Origin: Vermamoeba vermiformis
Lineage: Eukaryota; Tubulinea; Echinamoebida
Direction: 5' to 3'
Length of the DNA stretch: 64,000 bases
NCBI GenBank assembly: GCA_045837725.1
Contig: JBEWZL010000227.1
Coordinates: forward strand, 124,001 to 188,000
Shown: one piece after another, positions 31,388-43,433 of the stretch
Position numbering within the stretch: the first letter of the stretch is position 1
How the letters are laid out: the number at the start of each line of letters is the position of its first letter
Program-made: the position numbers and the translations under genes
The notes under the pieces: generated by a model
What the model was told of the DNA's origin: nothing
Seen by the model: the letters and a program-made list of their open reading frames with translations, nothing else
Databases searched by the model: none

Positions 31388-31705
31388 GAACTAATTGCTA
31401 GCAAGGTTATAATTTGAGTAGATTTTATTTTTCATAAACGTGGGGTTAGAGTTAATGCTTTAGTTTATTCTCATTCACTTACGCTACTCGTAAAAAGCAA
31501 AGGAAAATAAAAGAGTGTTGGGAAAGGCCCATAGTGAAATAAATTGCGATCGAATTGTGTATTATGTACGACAGGAAGCGCGATGCCTGCTGTTCACTGA
31601 AAACACGTGAGAGTGTGACAAAAGTCAAAAAAAATGAAGTTTTAATTACAAGTTGATTTAAACAAGTGCAGGTAATACCAATATTTAGTATTATTATTAT
31701 TATTA
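31388..31705. other. Intergenic region between convergent genes
   Basis: 318 bp between the F-box gene and the C2-Rab gene 3' end. Contains a short ATT/TTA simple run near 31685-31708. Nothing else is recognised. Confidence 0.4.
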
Positions 31706-34700
31706 TTAAGAAATGACGCAACATCTTCTGTTCTTAGTCTTGCCATCTGGATCCGGTTGAATGACAGTGCTGTCGAGTACAATCTTCGAGTCTTCTTCTT
31801 TGACGTCATTGGCTAACATTCCAAAACCTTTTGCTTTAGACAGTTGATAGATATCTAATAGAATAGTACTGTCGTTAGCAAATCAAGTTTTTTGAGGTCG
31901 GATGTGGCACTTCCTCTCACTCCTTACCGTTCATAATAATCTGGAAAGCCTTATTTACATTAGTTTTGTCCTTTGCAGATGTTTCTAAGAACGAAATTTC
32001 CTGTTTGACAGCAAACTGTTTGCCTTCTTCTGTCGAGACTTGGCGTTGATCGTCCAAATCGCACTTATTTCCTATTAAGGAAATCACCAGATCTTCATTC
32101 TCGCAGTTATTCCGCACGTCTTGCAGCCAATTAGGGATCTTTGCAAACGTGCTCTTGTTCGTGATGTCGTACACTAAGAACACTCCGTGCGCGTTTCGGT
32201 AATAACTAATAAAAATTTAGGCGTTAGTACAGGTCACTGTTTGACACGTGTCACTTTTTGACACGTTATTTAGAACGCTGCCAAATTTGAATCCGATGCG
32301 TTAAAACATTAGAATTTCGAAGGGGTCTGATGTTGCCTAAAAAGGAAATATTTGCAGACGACTTACGTTCGTGTCATTGACTTGAATCGTTCCTGGCCGG
32401 CAGTATCGTACAAAACGACCCGAATAATTCTTCCGTCGACTTCATAGGTCTTCATGGTGTTCTCGCTTTGTACCGTGTTGGGCAATGTTTTCAAGAATTT
32501 GTTCTCGGAAAATCGCAAGAAGAGGTTACTCTTGCCGACAGCGCTGTCACCAATCAAGATAATTTTGTAGGTCAACGAGGCTGGTGGATTGTCTTGGAGC
32601 TCGGTCTCAGCCGAAAACTACGAAATTTCAGGAGTTAGGCCTTACTACCAAATATAGAAAGTGGTCCAAACACGACCCCACAAAAATTGATTTTTTTCGA
32701 GGTCGTGTTTTTTCCTTATTAGGAAATACTTACTGCTTCAGGCAATCGTTCTTCAAAGTCGAGTCTCAATCGGAGCTGCGGCGCGAAATCTCCCTTTTTG
32801 ACCTCGTCTGATTTCTCCCAATTCGTAGTTTTCACTTTGACGTTGTACCACTTGTCCACGTGCGCTCTGTCAGCTAAAAATGACAGCGGCAACGAGACTT
32901 TGCCGACGTAAGCGTTCTTTTTCTTGGAAATGGTGTAGATGCCTACGTGGAGCTTGGACTTTTGAAGGTCGGCGACATCCCTGCAACAATAAAATATCAG
33001 TCCCGTCCGTCAGTGTAAAAATTGATTATGACACGTGTCAAACCAAAGCTCGTGGTAAATATTCCTTTTAAGATTGCGAATATTACCACGAGCGTAAAGT
33101 GACTAGCACTAGGCATTGGTGACACGTGTCAAAGATGTCATTCCGAAGCTCGTACGAGAATCACTTAACAAAGATAGTAATACTTACACGTTATAACTCT
33201 TGTTCCACTTGGGTGCATTAGTGTTTTCAATCGTGTCAGTCGTGTTCTTTTCGCTGTCAAACGCCATCTTGCAGAAGTAATCTTTGCGAAAATTTCACGC
33301 GTTAGTGAAAGTATAAAGGAAAAGAAATTTCGATTTTTGGATATCGTACCTCGTTCTTTCTTGAACAAACCTTTAGCTTCAATAACTAAATATGGAAAGT
33401 GATAATTAGCGACGAGCGGAATAACTCTAAAAACGTACTTTCAATCTTCAAATCTCCGCGAATTGGTTTTCTGAACGACGGAACATCAGTGTCCAAGTCT
33501 TGGCTCATCGACATATCCATGCTTCGTTCACTGAACGACTCATTCTCTGAATTCTCGTCATTGCCTTCATTCGACGAATTATTCCTGGATGATCTCCGCG
33601 ACAAAGATTTTTTCTCACGTGGTTTGTAACTTGCGATCACGTGGATATCTCCCGTGACTTCATTTTTCATCTTCAATTTTTGCAGCGGAATATATTTGTC
33701 GAACTTCTTGCCCGCGGAGATTTGACTGAGCGGAATTAATACGATGCCCATAAAGTCATTGCTTTTCTTCGTTTTGTTCCACACTGTCAAGCGCAGCTTG
33801 GCGTCTTGGTTGTAGATTTTGCTAAAAAAGGAAAATTATTTCTCTGCAATCCGTCATTGAAGTTTTCGATTTGACACGTGTCAAACTAATTGTAACAATT
33901 TAAATTGGCCGTTTTTGTTGTATTGCTGGCTGATGGTAAAAGTGACACGTGTCACTAATATTTTTCACGGCGTGTCAAAGTGTCAAATATTTCATTCGCT
34001 AAGACTTACTATTTGAATCGCTCGTCAAAGGTCGGATCAGCAGAGCTCTCCACGTGCGCTGTTTGGAATTGTTGGCCGTCAATGCGTGCAATCACGAATG
34101 GATTGGGCGGGTCATTTTTGTGCGTCGAGCAAAGATTTCTTGCGTCAGCAACTATGATTCAAAAATATTAGGAAAATGTGTCATATCAAGTATTATTAAT
34201 ATTACTAAAAAAGGTTAAAGTTGGGTGTTAAATTCAGTGAAAAGTTTTGGCGTGAAAAAAATGTTGATAAAGTTGATAATTTTTTTTTAAGGAGTGACTT
34301 ACTGTCAACAGTTAAGCGACCAATCGGCGATTGATTTTCAAAATCAACTTCACTTTGTTCATCGTCCTCGTCAATAGCTTCATAAGGCTCGTACTTGAAC
34401 TTCAAATTCAATCCAGCAATTCTTTTCTTGTCTTTCTTTTGCAACAAATCCAATGTTTTTTTCACGAATACATTGGGTTCAATTTCTTCTAATTTCATTT
34501 TGCACACTGCAATCAGTTCCATTTTTTCTTTGCCTTCAATCACGTACTGCGCATTGAACTCGAACTTTGATTTCAAATCTTTCACGGTACTAAAAAATAT
34601 TAAGGTCCATTAGTACTATAATCTTACATATGCTTCAGTTTTGAATATTTGTTCGCGAACTATTAATTTAAACGATAATTAAAATAATTGTGGGACTATT

Positions 34701-36617
34701 AAATTTTCTCCCCGTGAAAATTTTGCGTAAATTCAAGTGAAGTACTAATAAGGCAATAAATGAATTAGTATCAATGCCGTTACTTACAAGACAAAGTTCT
34801 CGGTCCATTTCGTGAGTTGTTTAGCGTTTTGAGGTGCAGTCAAAATATTCTGCTTTTCGAACACGCACTCGCAGACCATTTTCTTGGAAGTATCAACGGG
34901 AAAATCTGCGTCAAAACTAGCGCTCAAAATTGACACGTAGAGCTTGCCAATAGTCACTGGATTAACTTTTTCGTCGATCGATTTGAACGGCTTGGTAATG
35001 AACTTGAACGGCTTCTTTCTGCAAATATTACCGTAATTAGTCTTTGCAATAATTTATCGCAGGTTAATATAGTGCAAAAATAGGAAGGTTTCTATAATTT
35101 TTTTGGTCCGTGAAACTTTGTGCGAGTAGGTCACTTTTCGTTATAAATTCTCGCAATGTAATGTCCAAATAAGGCAATAACTTACTTTTTCTTTTTGACA
35201 GTGCCGCTCATGTCCTCGTCACTGCCTTCAAACAAATCATCGGGATCACCACGTGCAGAACTAGCGTCAGAATCATGCTCCCAGTCCTCACTCTGCGTCA
35301 GTCTCATGCTGTTTCGGCGAGAGCTGCGACCACTAGAACTCTCCGTGTAGTCCCCTGTAGTGCTCAATGTGCGCGATGACGGACGTGTCTTCAACTGGCG
35401 TATTATAAACTTGTTAGCTTTTGAAAAATACGATATGGAACGAGATTTATATTATTGTTTTTCGTATTTTTATCAAATGTTAATCTTATATTTATACTTT
35501 TTTGGGTTCTAATAGCTCCGATATTTTGAGGGCTTCAAATAATTCAAAAAAATGAAATTTCGATACAAATCAGATCTCGTCACAATCTAATTATAAAGCC
35601 GTAATATAACGTATAAAGAATAATATATGGTAGCACTATAATATACGTACAGGTGTGCCGACAGAATAACGAATTCTAACTTCAGCGTTTTGCCCGTTAG
35701 ATTTGCCAGTCAAATTGAACCATTTATCCTTCACTGGTTTCTTTTCGCCTTTAATCACTAGCTTGGCAGAGCACACTTTAGAGTCTTTGTCGTATATTCC
35801 GATTTTAATTTCAATTTTCTCGGTCTTTTTGTCCAACGTACTGTCATGAATAAAAAAAAATTAATTAAAAAGTTCTTTCAGTATCGATTGATTTGAATAT
35901 TAATATCGGAATTAAAGCTAATTATCGTGGTGAGAATTAAAATTAAAAAAATTGCGTGCAAAGAATTCTAACATAATAATAATGTCAATTTGTTAGATCT
36001 TGGTTTGTTTTATGAACGGAAGGATAGGATCTATAATTTTAGCCAATATAAGTCGTGTTAAATATCTTTTCCACGGAGATTTTGTAGCCGTTGCAAAAGT
36101 AAATTATCGCATATTTCAGATAAAATCGATCTAATTTCCAAAATTACTGAACGATTGATAAATGATAAATCCTATTATAACACGCTTACAATTTAGTCTT
36201 AGCGTCCCATTTTAATATTTCATTTCGTGTATCGAGAGCTGGGGCTTGAAATTTTTGACTTCCCATCTTGAGACGGATGTTGGGGTTTTTGAGGCCCATG
36301 AGGTTGCGAGCCTCGAGAACTATAATAAAATAAGATTAATATCGGCTTCACCATATATTTCGTTGGTACAAAGTCATGGATCTTTGCGAATTAATAATAA
36401 TATTTGTTTCTATCATTCCAAGTCTTGCTTTTACCTTCTATATTTACATATTCGGGGACCTAATAATATAAATAATTAATAATTATTAAAATAAAAGAAG
36501 AGCAACGGGTCAGATGACAAATCTCCGATCACAAAAAATTTTCGCTTTGCAAAGAGCGAATCGATGGAGCCAATTACATCATTTAATATTTCATATGCAT
36601 ACCTCCGGACTATTCAT
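31706..36617 (-). CDS. C2-domain x4 / Rab-type GTPase fusion protein with CAAX tail
   Basis: Fifteen exons join in phase to 888 residues: 36617-36603, 36459-36435, 36319-36190, 35840-35651, 35394-35186, 35018-34788, 34589-34303, 34151-34010, 33821-33439, 33385-33350, 33281-33188, 32980-32734, 32617-32367, 32205-31928, 31854-31706. Four C2-like beta-sandwich regions open with VNIEVLEARNLMGL, IGKLYVSILSASFD, GRLTVDIADARNL and GDLKIEIIEAKGL, separated by Ser/acidic linkers. The C-terminal third is a Rab-like GTPase: G1 GDSAVGKSN, switch II DTAGQERF, G4 NKCD, G5 ETSAK. Switch I is unusual (NTVQSENT instead of TIGVEF). It ends CCVIS; CVIS is a farnesyl-type CAAX box. The GTPase has no ATG of its own, and the 32618-32733 intron joins the parts. 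It probably acts at membranes; cargo and partners are unknown. Confidence 0.85.
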
Positions 36618-36775
36618 TGTTGTTCTCGTTTTAAAAGTTAAAATTGAAATGTTTCCGCTTGAAAATTCGCAACGTCCACCGAAAAACCTCCCAGATCCAG
36701 TTGCAACGGCTACTTGACATATTTTCCTCGTGCACTACAATAGTGCAGGTTATATATCAATTTATCTGTATTATA
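36618..36775. promoter_or_regulatory. Short divergent promoter, C2-Rab and SMN
   Basis: Only 158 bp separate the ATG of the minus-strand C2-Rab gene from the ATG of the plus-strand SMN gene, so the promoters must overlap. It is AT-rich; no CCAAT or clear TATA box was identified apart from a TATATATC near 36751. Confidence 0.5.
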
Positions 36776-37834
36776 ATGAGTCAACAAGAGATCTGGGACG
36801 ATTCAGCGCTTGTTCAAGCGTTCAACAAGGCGATCAACTCTTACAAGGTTAGAACCCTAAAAAGACACAGAAAATTTGCAAATTAGTTTATAAATAATAA
36901 CAGTAATTAATTTTTCTTTGTTTAGGAAAGCCACGATCCGAAGAAACGGTAACTTGAAAACACCAAATTTTTTTTGTGGCTTATATTTAATTTCTAGAGC
37001 TGAAGCAGCCGCTAAAGAAACTAAAAATAATAAGAGTAAGTAGTGTGCCATATTATTTGGATTTTTTTTGAAGATTAATTTTTTGGACAGAGATCGAGCA
37101 CGAAGAAACAGAGGACTACAGCGAAGAAGATGATCAATATTATGATGACGAAGAAGAATATGAAGAAGAAGATGCAAAATATCAATCTAAACAACATAAA
37201 GATCAGGCAAAGCAAGTTGAAAGTACATCCAAAAACCGATCGAAAAAGCAAAAAGAACCTCAGCAAGACAATACTACAGATGATTATACAAAACAATGGG
37301 AAGAATATTACGCACAGATGAACAACTACAACAACGCAAATAATCAATACTACAATCCCGCTCAATTTCAAGCAAATCCAAATCCAACCTTTAACACGCC
37401 GAGCAGCTTTCCTCAAAGCAATCCATATGCACCTCCGTATTATCCAAATCAATGGGGGGGTTACGGACAGATGGGACCTATGCCTGGAGCTGTTCCGCCG
37501 GTTGGCCCTCACCAGTGGCAGATGCCGATGATTGCACCACCGCCTCCACCTCCTCAATTTACTAATGGTACGTAATATTATAATAGTTTGATATTATCTG
37601 TTTGCTACTACATAGTCTAGCAAGCATAATTTATTTTTTTTGCGGCGGATCTGGTTTGAAATAGGTCGCTTTCTTGGCCAAGCCTGCAATCATTATTTTA
37701 ATAAGATCATATTGTATTGAGAAATTTCTAATTAATTGAAATATTTTATAGATAAGAATCTGGCACAGTTATTATGGGCTTGGTATTTTTCAGGTTATTA
37801 CGCTGGCATTTACGAGGCCTCAATGCGCAAATAA
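36776..37834 (+). CDS. SMN1: Survival motor neuron (SMN) protein, Tudor-less
   Basis: Core of the SMN complex that loads Sm rings on spliceosomal snRNAs. Exons 36776-36847, 36926-36948, 36998-37035, 37091-37567, 37752-37834 give 230 residues. The N-terminus IWDDSALVQAFNKAINSYK is the Gemin2-binding helix. The C-terminus LAQLLWAWYFSGYYAGIYEA is the YG-box oligomerisation helix (compare the SWYMSGYHTGY pattern of animal SMN). Between them is an acidic/Lys-rich segment and an Asn/Pro/Tyr-rich region with a PPPPPP run (profilin-type), but no Tudor domain, as in the short fission-yeast SMN. Two very small exons (23 and 38 nt) encode the segment after the Gemin2 helix. Identification rests on both end motifs and their order. 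Confidence 0.88.
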
Positions 37835-38196
37835 AACCGGTAATTAATTTAATTATAGATAGACATGCAATAGCAATAGCTTATTATCACCAAATGTGAC
37901 ACAATGGTCCTGCTTAAAATTTCATTTTTTTGAACGTCAGATCAGGGTATGAATTGCTTATCTCGCGCAATTTGGGTTTATTGGACCAATTAAAGATTTA
38001 ATATATTGCATTTCGCTGCGAAATCTAAAACTTTTCAGCCCCTGACTAGGCGGGGAATATTTTTCTTCAACTATTCTCAATTCGCGAGGAAATTCAGATA
38101 ATTAGTGACGTTCATGTCAAAAATCTAGCAGGCATAAATAGCAGTTCGATTTTTTTGTGGTATTATTCTATTTTTGAGCTTAAATTACCCCACACA
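37835..38196. other. Intergenic region between SMN and the AAA gene
   Basis: 362 bp containing the SMN 3' UTR and the AAA ATPase promoter. No gene, RNA or distinct repeat is seen. Confidence 0.4.
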
Positions 38197-41100
38197 ATGG
38201 CATCTACATCCGCTGTTTCAACTTCAGACGGTACTATTGAGTACGTTGAGAAGAAGAACGATGCAACTACTCCTAAGATTCGCATCAACTTCAATAATGA
38301 AGGCAAATCAGTAGTAGTCCCTGTTTCTCCTTTAGTGACCGTCACTGAATTGGTCGATCTGATCAAGGCCAAGTTCGAACGACTCCATGGCGCTAAAATC
38401 CAAGTAAATACTCTCAATAATATTCAAATATTATTTTGATCAAAAAATTAGCAAATTTTGCGTTACTGGTGTAATTTTGGTGAAAGGTCTTGAACTAACT
38501 GATCGGATTCAGGGCGACAAGCTGTTTAACGAAAAGGGCTCTTTGCTTGATGGTGAAGATCTTGTTGGTGATGTCCTGGCTAATGACCAATTGGTTCGCT
38601 TTGAGAAGAAGCAAGTTAAGAACACCACATCCAGCTCGAAGACCTTAACCAATGCTGCCGCTGCTAGCAAGGCTGAAGCTCAAGCTTCCGAGTCTAAGAA
38701 AGACGAGCCTAAGAAGGGTAATATAATAGTTCTAATTAACTCTCAGAATCTTTTTTTAAAAATTCTGCGGATTCCAATCCGATTTTTTGCCTCTTTAAAC
38801 CTTGCTTTTATATCAATCGTTAATGTCGTATTATTTTAGCTGAGGCTCCTGCTACCTTTACGACTGAAATTAAGGAGATCAAGGACGAAACTGGCGAAAT
38901 TGTGGACACGCAATTGTTCGTCGTGTTCAAGGACGCCAAGTTGATTGAAGCCGTTAGGTATGTATTACTATTGATATAAGTATAACTATAATATGAGGTC
39001 TCACATTTTATTTCTTCCTTATAGAGCGTTCATTAGCACTGACAAATTGTACGACAAAGAACCTCGACTCAATGCAGAGACTTTGTTGCAAGTAAGCTTA
39101 AATTTTTTAATTTTATTTAAACCACGAAATTTCCCAAAATTACGGCGACAGCCTTTCGTGCAAATCAGCACCATAATTTAAAATTTCAGATCCGTACCTC
39201 ATTTTCGGTGCCGATATTATTTTCATTTTGTAGCGCTACCTATAACACTAGTATGATATAATTATTGTGGTACATATAATTAAGGTGTTTTTGTTGCTAG
39301 TACATGCCTCAATTCGAGAAGTCCACTTCAGTTCCGATTCAACCCTTGTTGAAGTTCTTGCGCGAAGAGTTCGGCGATTTGACTGCAAAAGTCAACGCGA
39401 TGATTGCTGACGGCAAAGTGTCTTATTCTCGTAAGTACCAAATAATCAGTTATTATTCTTTTTCCGTACAAAAATAGATTTTTTCTTCTGTTCATAGAGA
39501 AATTATTGTCACGCTTTTCCCGTCCCGAAAGGGTTAATTAAGCATTGACGTGCAATTGAATATTGTGAAATATTTGTTATGCTGAACAAAATTTTAAAAT
39601 TATGAACTACGAACAAATTTTTGAATTATTGTGTACCGCGCGGATCTGTCCAAAAGTGACCTAAAATTTACGCTTTGTAACGAGTGCTTCATACTAACAA
39701 TGCTATCATAGTGTTGTGGGCCGTGTTCTCGCCTGAAGTGCACATTGCCTCTTCATTGCGCTCTCATCACATGGCTGCCAAGGTGACCAGATCCAAGTAC
39801 AATCACAGCAGCTGGTTCCCAAGCTTTGAAGTCGACGCGATCACGATTAAGTGCAACGGCCAACACTTCTATCGCGACACTATTCGTTACTCTATTGAGG
39901 CCTTTAATGGTTTGAAAAAGTTTGACGAGTTGCCGATCCAACCACTCAGTGCCGAGCTGAAGGAAAAATTGATTGCTCGTGGCAAGGTGTTCCGAAAGTA
40001 CGGCAAGGGCGCTCATTATTTGATGTACACTGGCTTCATTGAACGAAAGAGCTGGTGGTCTACTACTTTGATCAAGGCTGACGGAAGGTAAGAAAAAGTT
40101 GAATTTTTCACAGATCCGTGAATTTTTTTTTTTTTGCCTCCCATACTTATTTTTGCCATTTGCGGCATGTATCTGGACCGCTAGAAAAATTTGGTTTTTT
40201 TCCCGTTATCTATTGCCTTTTTTGTGCATCGCGAGAAAACTGACCTTTTTTCCCTCGACGGAAACTACTTTTAACTGACGTAATGCATATTGAACTAATA
40301 TTTCCTATTATTATTATAGAGTTATGGTTGATGGTAGCAGCTTCCAACGATTGAATCCTAACTACGGAGTATTTTCTAATTCTCCGAGCAACGATGCAAT
40401 TTTGCCGCAAATCCCCGATGATTTGTTGCACTTGACGTACCCGACTTTAGGCGGTTTTTCATTTACCGCGAAAAAGTGGGGTGAGATCGATTTGAACAAG
40501 CTCGAAGAAATCGTTTACGACGACGACGCTTTTGATCGATTGGTCTTGCCTAACGAGAAGAAAAAATTGATCCGTTCGCTCGTAGAAAACACGCAGACGT
40601 CATTCTCGGACATTATTTCGGGCAAAGGTGGAGGTTGCATCTTTTTGTTGCACGGTTCTCCGGGTGTCGGCAAGACCCTCACTGCAGAGGCCATCGCAGA
40701 ACTGCTGCACAGACCTTTGTACAGTGTCTCGGTTGGTGAACTTGGCACGAACACCGATGAGCTCGAGAAAAAGTTGCGTGAAATTTTGGAACTGGCTTCC
40801 ACTTGGAACGCTGTCATTTTGATCGATGAAGCTGATATCTGTAAGTACTTACCTTTTTAATACGTATCTTACTCAAAATTGAACTACTATTCGAAATCTT
40901 GTTTTACGAAATTTTTGAACCCAGATCCGCGACAATTTTTTTTCATGAAAACTTTTTTGATAATTTTTGACCTTTTTTATTTACTAACATCACGTATGTT
41001 CGTTCTTATACTAATATTATTTTGTATTGTAGTCTTAGAAAGACGCTCAGAGAACGACATTGTTCGTAATGCAATGGTCGGTATTTTCTTGCGTTTGCTG

Positions 41101-41454
41101 GAGTATCACCAGGGAGTCTTGTTTTTGACCACCAATCGCGTGCGTTGCTTCGACGAAGCGTTCCACAGCCGTATTAGCGTTGCCTTGAAATACGAAGACT
41201 TGGATCGCGAAGCTCGTGAGAAGATCTGGACCAACTTGTTGAATGCTGCAAAGATCACTGGATTGGATGCAAAGAGCCTTTCGGAGTTTGTCATTAACGG
41301 CCGTCAAATTCGAACTACGATTCGATTGGCCCAATCATTGGCGAACAGCGAAGGCGCCACGGTGACTCGAGATCACGTGATGGCTACCATTACTGTCGCG
41401 CAACAATTCGTCAATGATTTGATGAACGAGAGCACACCGCAGACCAATGCTTAA
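38197..41454 (+). CDS. AAA+ ATPase with N-terminal ubiquitin-like region
   Basis: Eight exons join in phase to 681 residues: 38197-38403, 38513-38717, 38840-38957, 39025-39091, 39301-39430, 39712-40087, 40320-40840, 41033-41454. Residues about 25-110 look like a ubiquitin-like fold (KIRINFNNEGKSVVVPVSPL, ELVDLIKAKF, DLVGDVLANDQLVRF), then a Lys/Ala/Ser linker. A middle region (LLWAVFSPEVHI, TGFIERKSWWSTTLIKADGR) resembles the DUF7025-type domain found before AAA modules in fungal proteins. The C-terminal AAA domain has Walker A GSPGVGKTLTAE, Walker B AVILIDEADIF, sensor 1 LFLTTNR and an arginine-containing FHSRISVAL. All catalytic motifs are present. Function is unknown; remodelling of a protein partner is inferred. 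Confidence 0.87.
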
Positions 41455-41860
41455 GCTTTGATTTGAAGCTGTCTAATAGGACTTTTATAAACTTGTTTAT
41501 TATTGGATTCAATTAAAATTCATTCTCGAGTAGTTTGTTGGTGTCACTTGGTTGACACGTGTCAAAGAGAGACTTATGAAGCAACCTTCGATTTCCAAAA
41601 ATTACACGTTGGTTGAGTTTATTGATTTCTATTGCGTACCATAAGATATTCTATTTGCCGTTAATGTTTCGACGGTCAACTTTGTTCTTGATATTGTGAT
41701 CGATTGACAGCGGGAAGTAGTCAGATCTCATCAATCGTTTTTCGTTGAGTATAGTTACTTTATCCATGAGTCTACCAATAGTTGGTTGTAAACTCTTGCG
41801 AAGTCGAAAGTAGGTTCTCAATCGTTACAAAGAACTACCCAATGGAATGTGAGAAGGAAG
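41455..41860. other. Intergenic region with a TGACACGTGTCA element
   Basis: 406 bp between convergent genes. It holds one perfect TGACACGTGTCA palindrome (about 41552-41563), the same element found in introns elsewhere in the window. No gene is seen. Confidence 0.5.
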
Positions 41861-43295
41861 TTATTTATTGTACTTCTTATTATACATATCTTCAAATAGC
41901 TTTCCAAAGTCATATTTGATTCCTGGTAATCTAAGCTTGGAGAAAATTAATCGCCAGATCTCAACCGGAAAAAACCTTTCAAAGTTCTCTTTTCTTCTAA
42001 CAATGTTATTAATAATAACGCATATATTCTCTACTGCTATTTTCTTGTTAATTTTGTTGAGTTCAAGTTTGTCACGTAAATCCGGATTTAGGCCATGAAT
42101 TGTCGTCAATGCCTCGTTATATTGCAATGCCATGTTAATCCAATTAGCGCCTTCTTCGACCATATCGGGTTTATTATTAATTAAGTCAAGCTTTGTTAAT
42201 GTCTGATTGAACTTTAATGCTTCACCAAGCCAGATGCATCCGTCAGAGTCAATAGAATTTTCAATCATCGATAACCTTCTTAATGAACTATTAACTCGTA
42301 GTCCCTCTGCTATATATCGACAAGAATCCGAGTCTATCTGGCAGCAATCTAATACCAATTCTTCCAACGTGGATGTAGTTTTCAAGAGCTCGCCAATAAC
42401 TTTAGCGGATTCGCCTTTTAGGTTTGCACAATCACCGAGGTTCAATGATAGCAATGTATTATTCGATTTTAATAGATTGGCTAGTATTCTAAGGCCAGCT
42501 GCGCCAATTTGGTTGTTGCTCACATCCAACGAAGTCAATGTGCGATTAAATTTTAATGTCTCTGCGAGCATTTCCAATCCAATATGCGTAATATCAGTAC
42601 TCGCTATATATAGTGCTGTTAATGTCGTATTATTCCTTAATAACACGCTTAGTGCAGCAAATCCGTTGTCTGTAATTTGAGTTGAATCTAGATTCAATTT
42701 TTTGAGTGTTTGATTTGATAGTAATCCTTCACATAAATATTCTATGCCTTTTGAGGTCATTTTACCGAAGGTTAGATCGAGTTCTGTGAGTGTTGTGTTG
42801 ATTTTTAACGTTTCACTGAATTCTTTGGCGAACGAATCTGTTACGTCACAAGAAGCTGCATCGAATAATTTAATCGTCGTATTAATTTTCATATACTCTG
42901 CTAACATAGCCCAATGTTCATCGTCTATTGTGCTCCGAGACAAATTTAATGCCGTGCTAGTGCTTAGTTTCAATGATTCGATTAGAGTGTGCATTGTCGT
43001 ATCAGTAAAATTCATCCAGTCAAGCTCCAATGAATTTAAATTCGTAGAAAATATTTTATCGTTTGCTAGTTCGCTACGAATCCGTTGCCTTTCCTACAAG
43101 AAAAAGATCCAAATAAATATTCCTTCTAATTTAGCTATTTAGTTATTCTCCCCGTAAAACTTACTTGCGATCTTTGTTCGATACCACCCTACAATATTAT
43201 TAAGTTAAAATTCCCTCAGAAGAACGGATTCTGGCGAATCTAGTAATTGATCTGCAATCTAAAATACAAATCTGCATTCTTACGTAATCAGTCAT
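41861..43295 (-). CDS. Leucine-rich-repeat protein with C-terminal F-box-like module
   Basis: The main exon (about 43095-41861) encodes a regular RI-like LRR array of about 28 residues per repeat (TTLTELDLTFGKMTSKGIEY, QTLKKLNLDSTQITDNGFAA, RTLTSLDVSNNQIGAAGLRI and so on). Upstream exons are inferred: ATG ACT GAT TAC at 43295-43284 followed by GTAAG, an exon with ADQLLDSPES, and GGIEQRSQ (about 43190-43167) joined to ERQRIRSELAND. The second intron would use a weak GTTCTT donor, so the N-terminus is tentative. The C-terminal module reads FFPVEIWRLIFSKLRLPG, shared with the genes at 9645, 47195 and 62443. The array is the most regular of the three LRR genes. Adaptor function is inferred. Confidence 0.82.
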
Positions 43296-43433
43296 AATAT
43301 TCTTGCTTCGCGGTAAATTGTTCGTATTTTTTTGCGTTGTGGTGCTGTGCAATTATTACGGGTGTGAAAATCTAAATTTTTTTAATTGTTATTTTATTCG
43401 AGATCTGCAACGCGTATCAACATCCCAAATAAA

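Noticed and set aside
32367-32575. Treating the Rab domain as a separate small GTPase gene starting near 32575
   Set aside because: That position is a TTG, not ATG. No in-frame Met precedes the G1 motif, and the upstream C2 exon joins in phase.
32650-32720. Inverted repeat around AACACGACC...GGTCGTGTT in the C2-Rab intron
   Set aside because: Arms are short, with no target duplication or internal promoter; it is most likely an intron hairpin rather than a mobile element.
38404-38512. Acceptor at 38486 for the second exon of the AAA gene
   Set aside because: It gives a phase mismatch or an immediate stop. The AG at 38511-38512 keeps the frame and the ubiquitin-like sequence.
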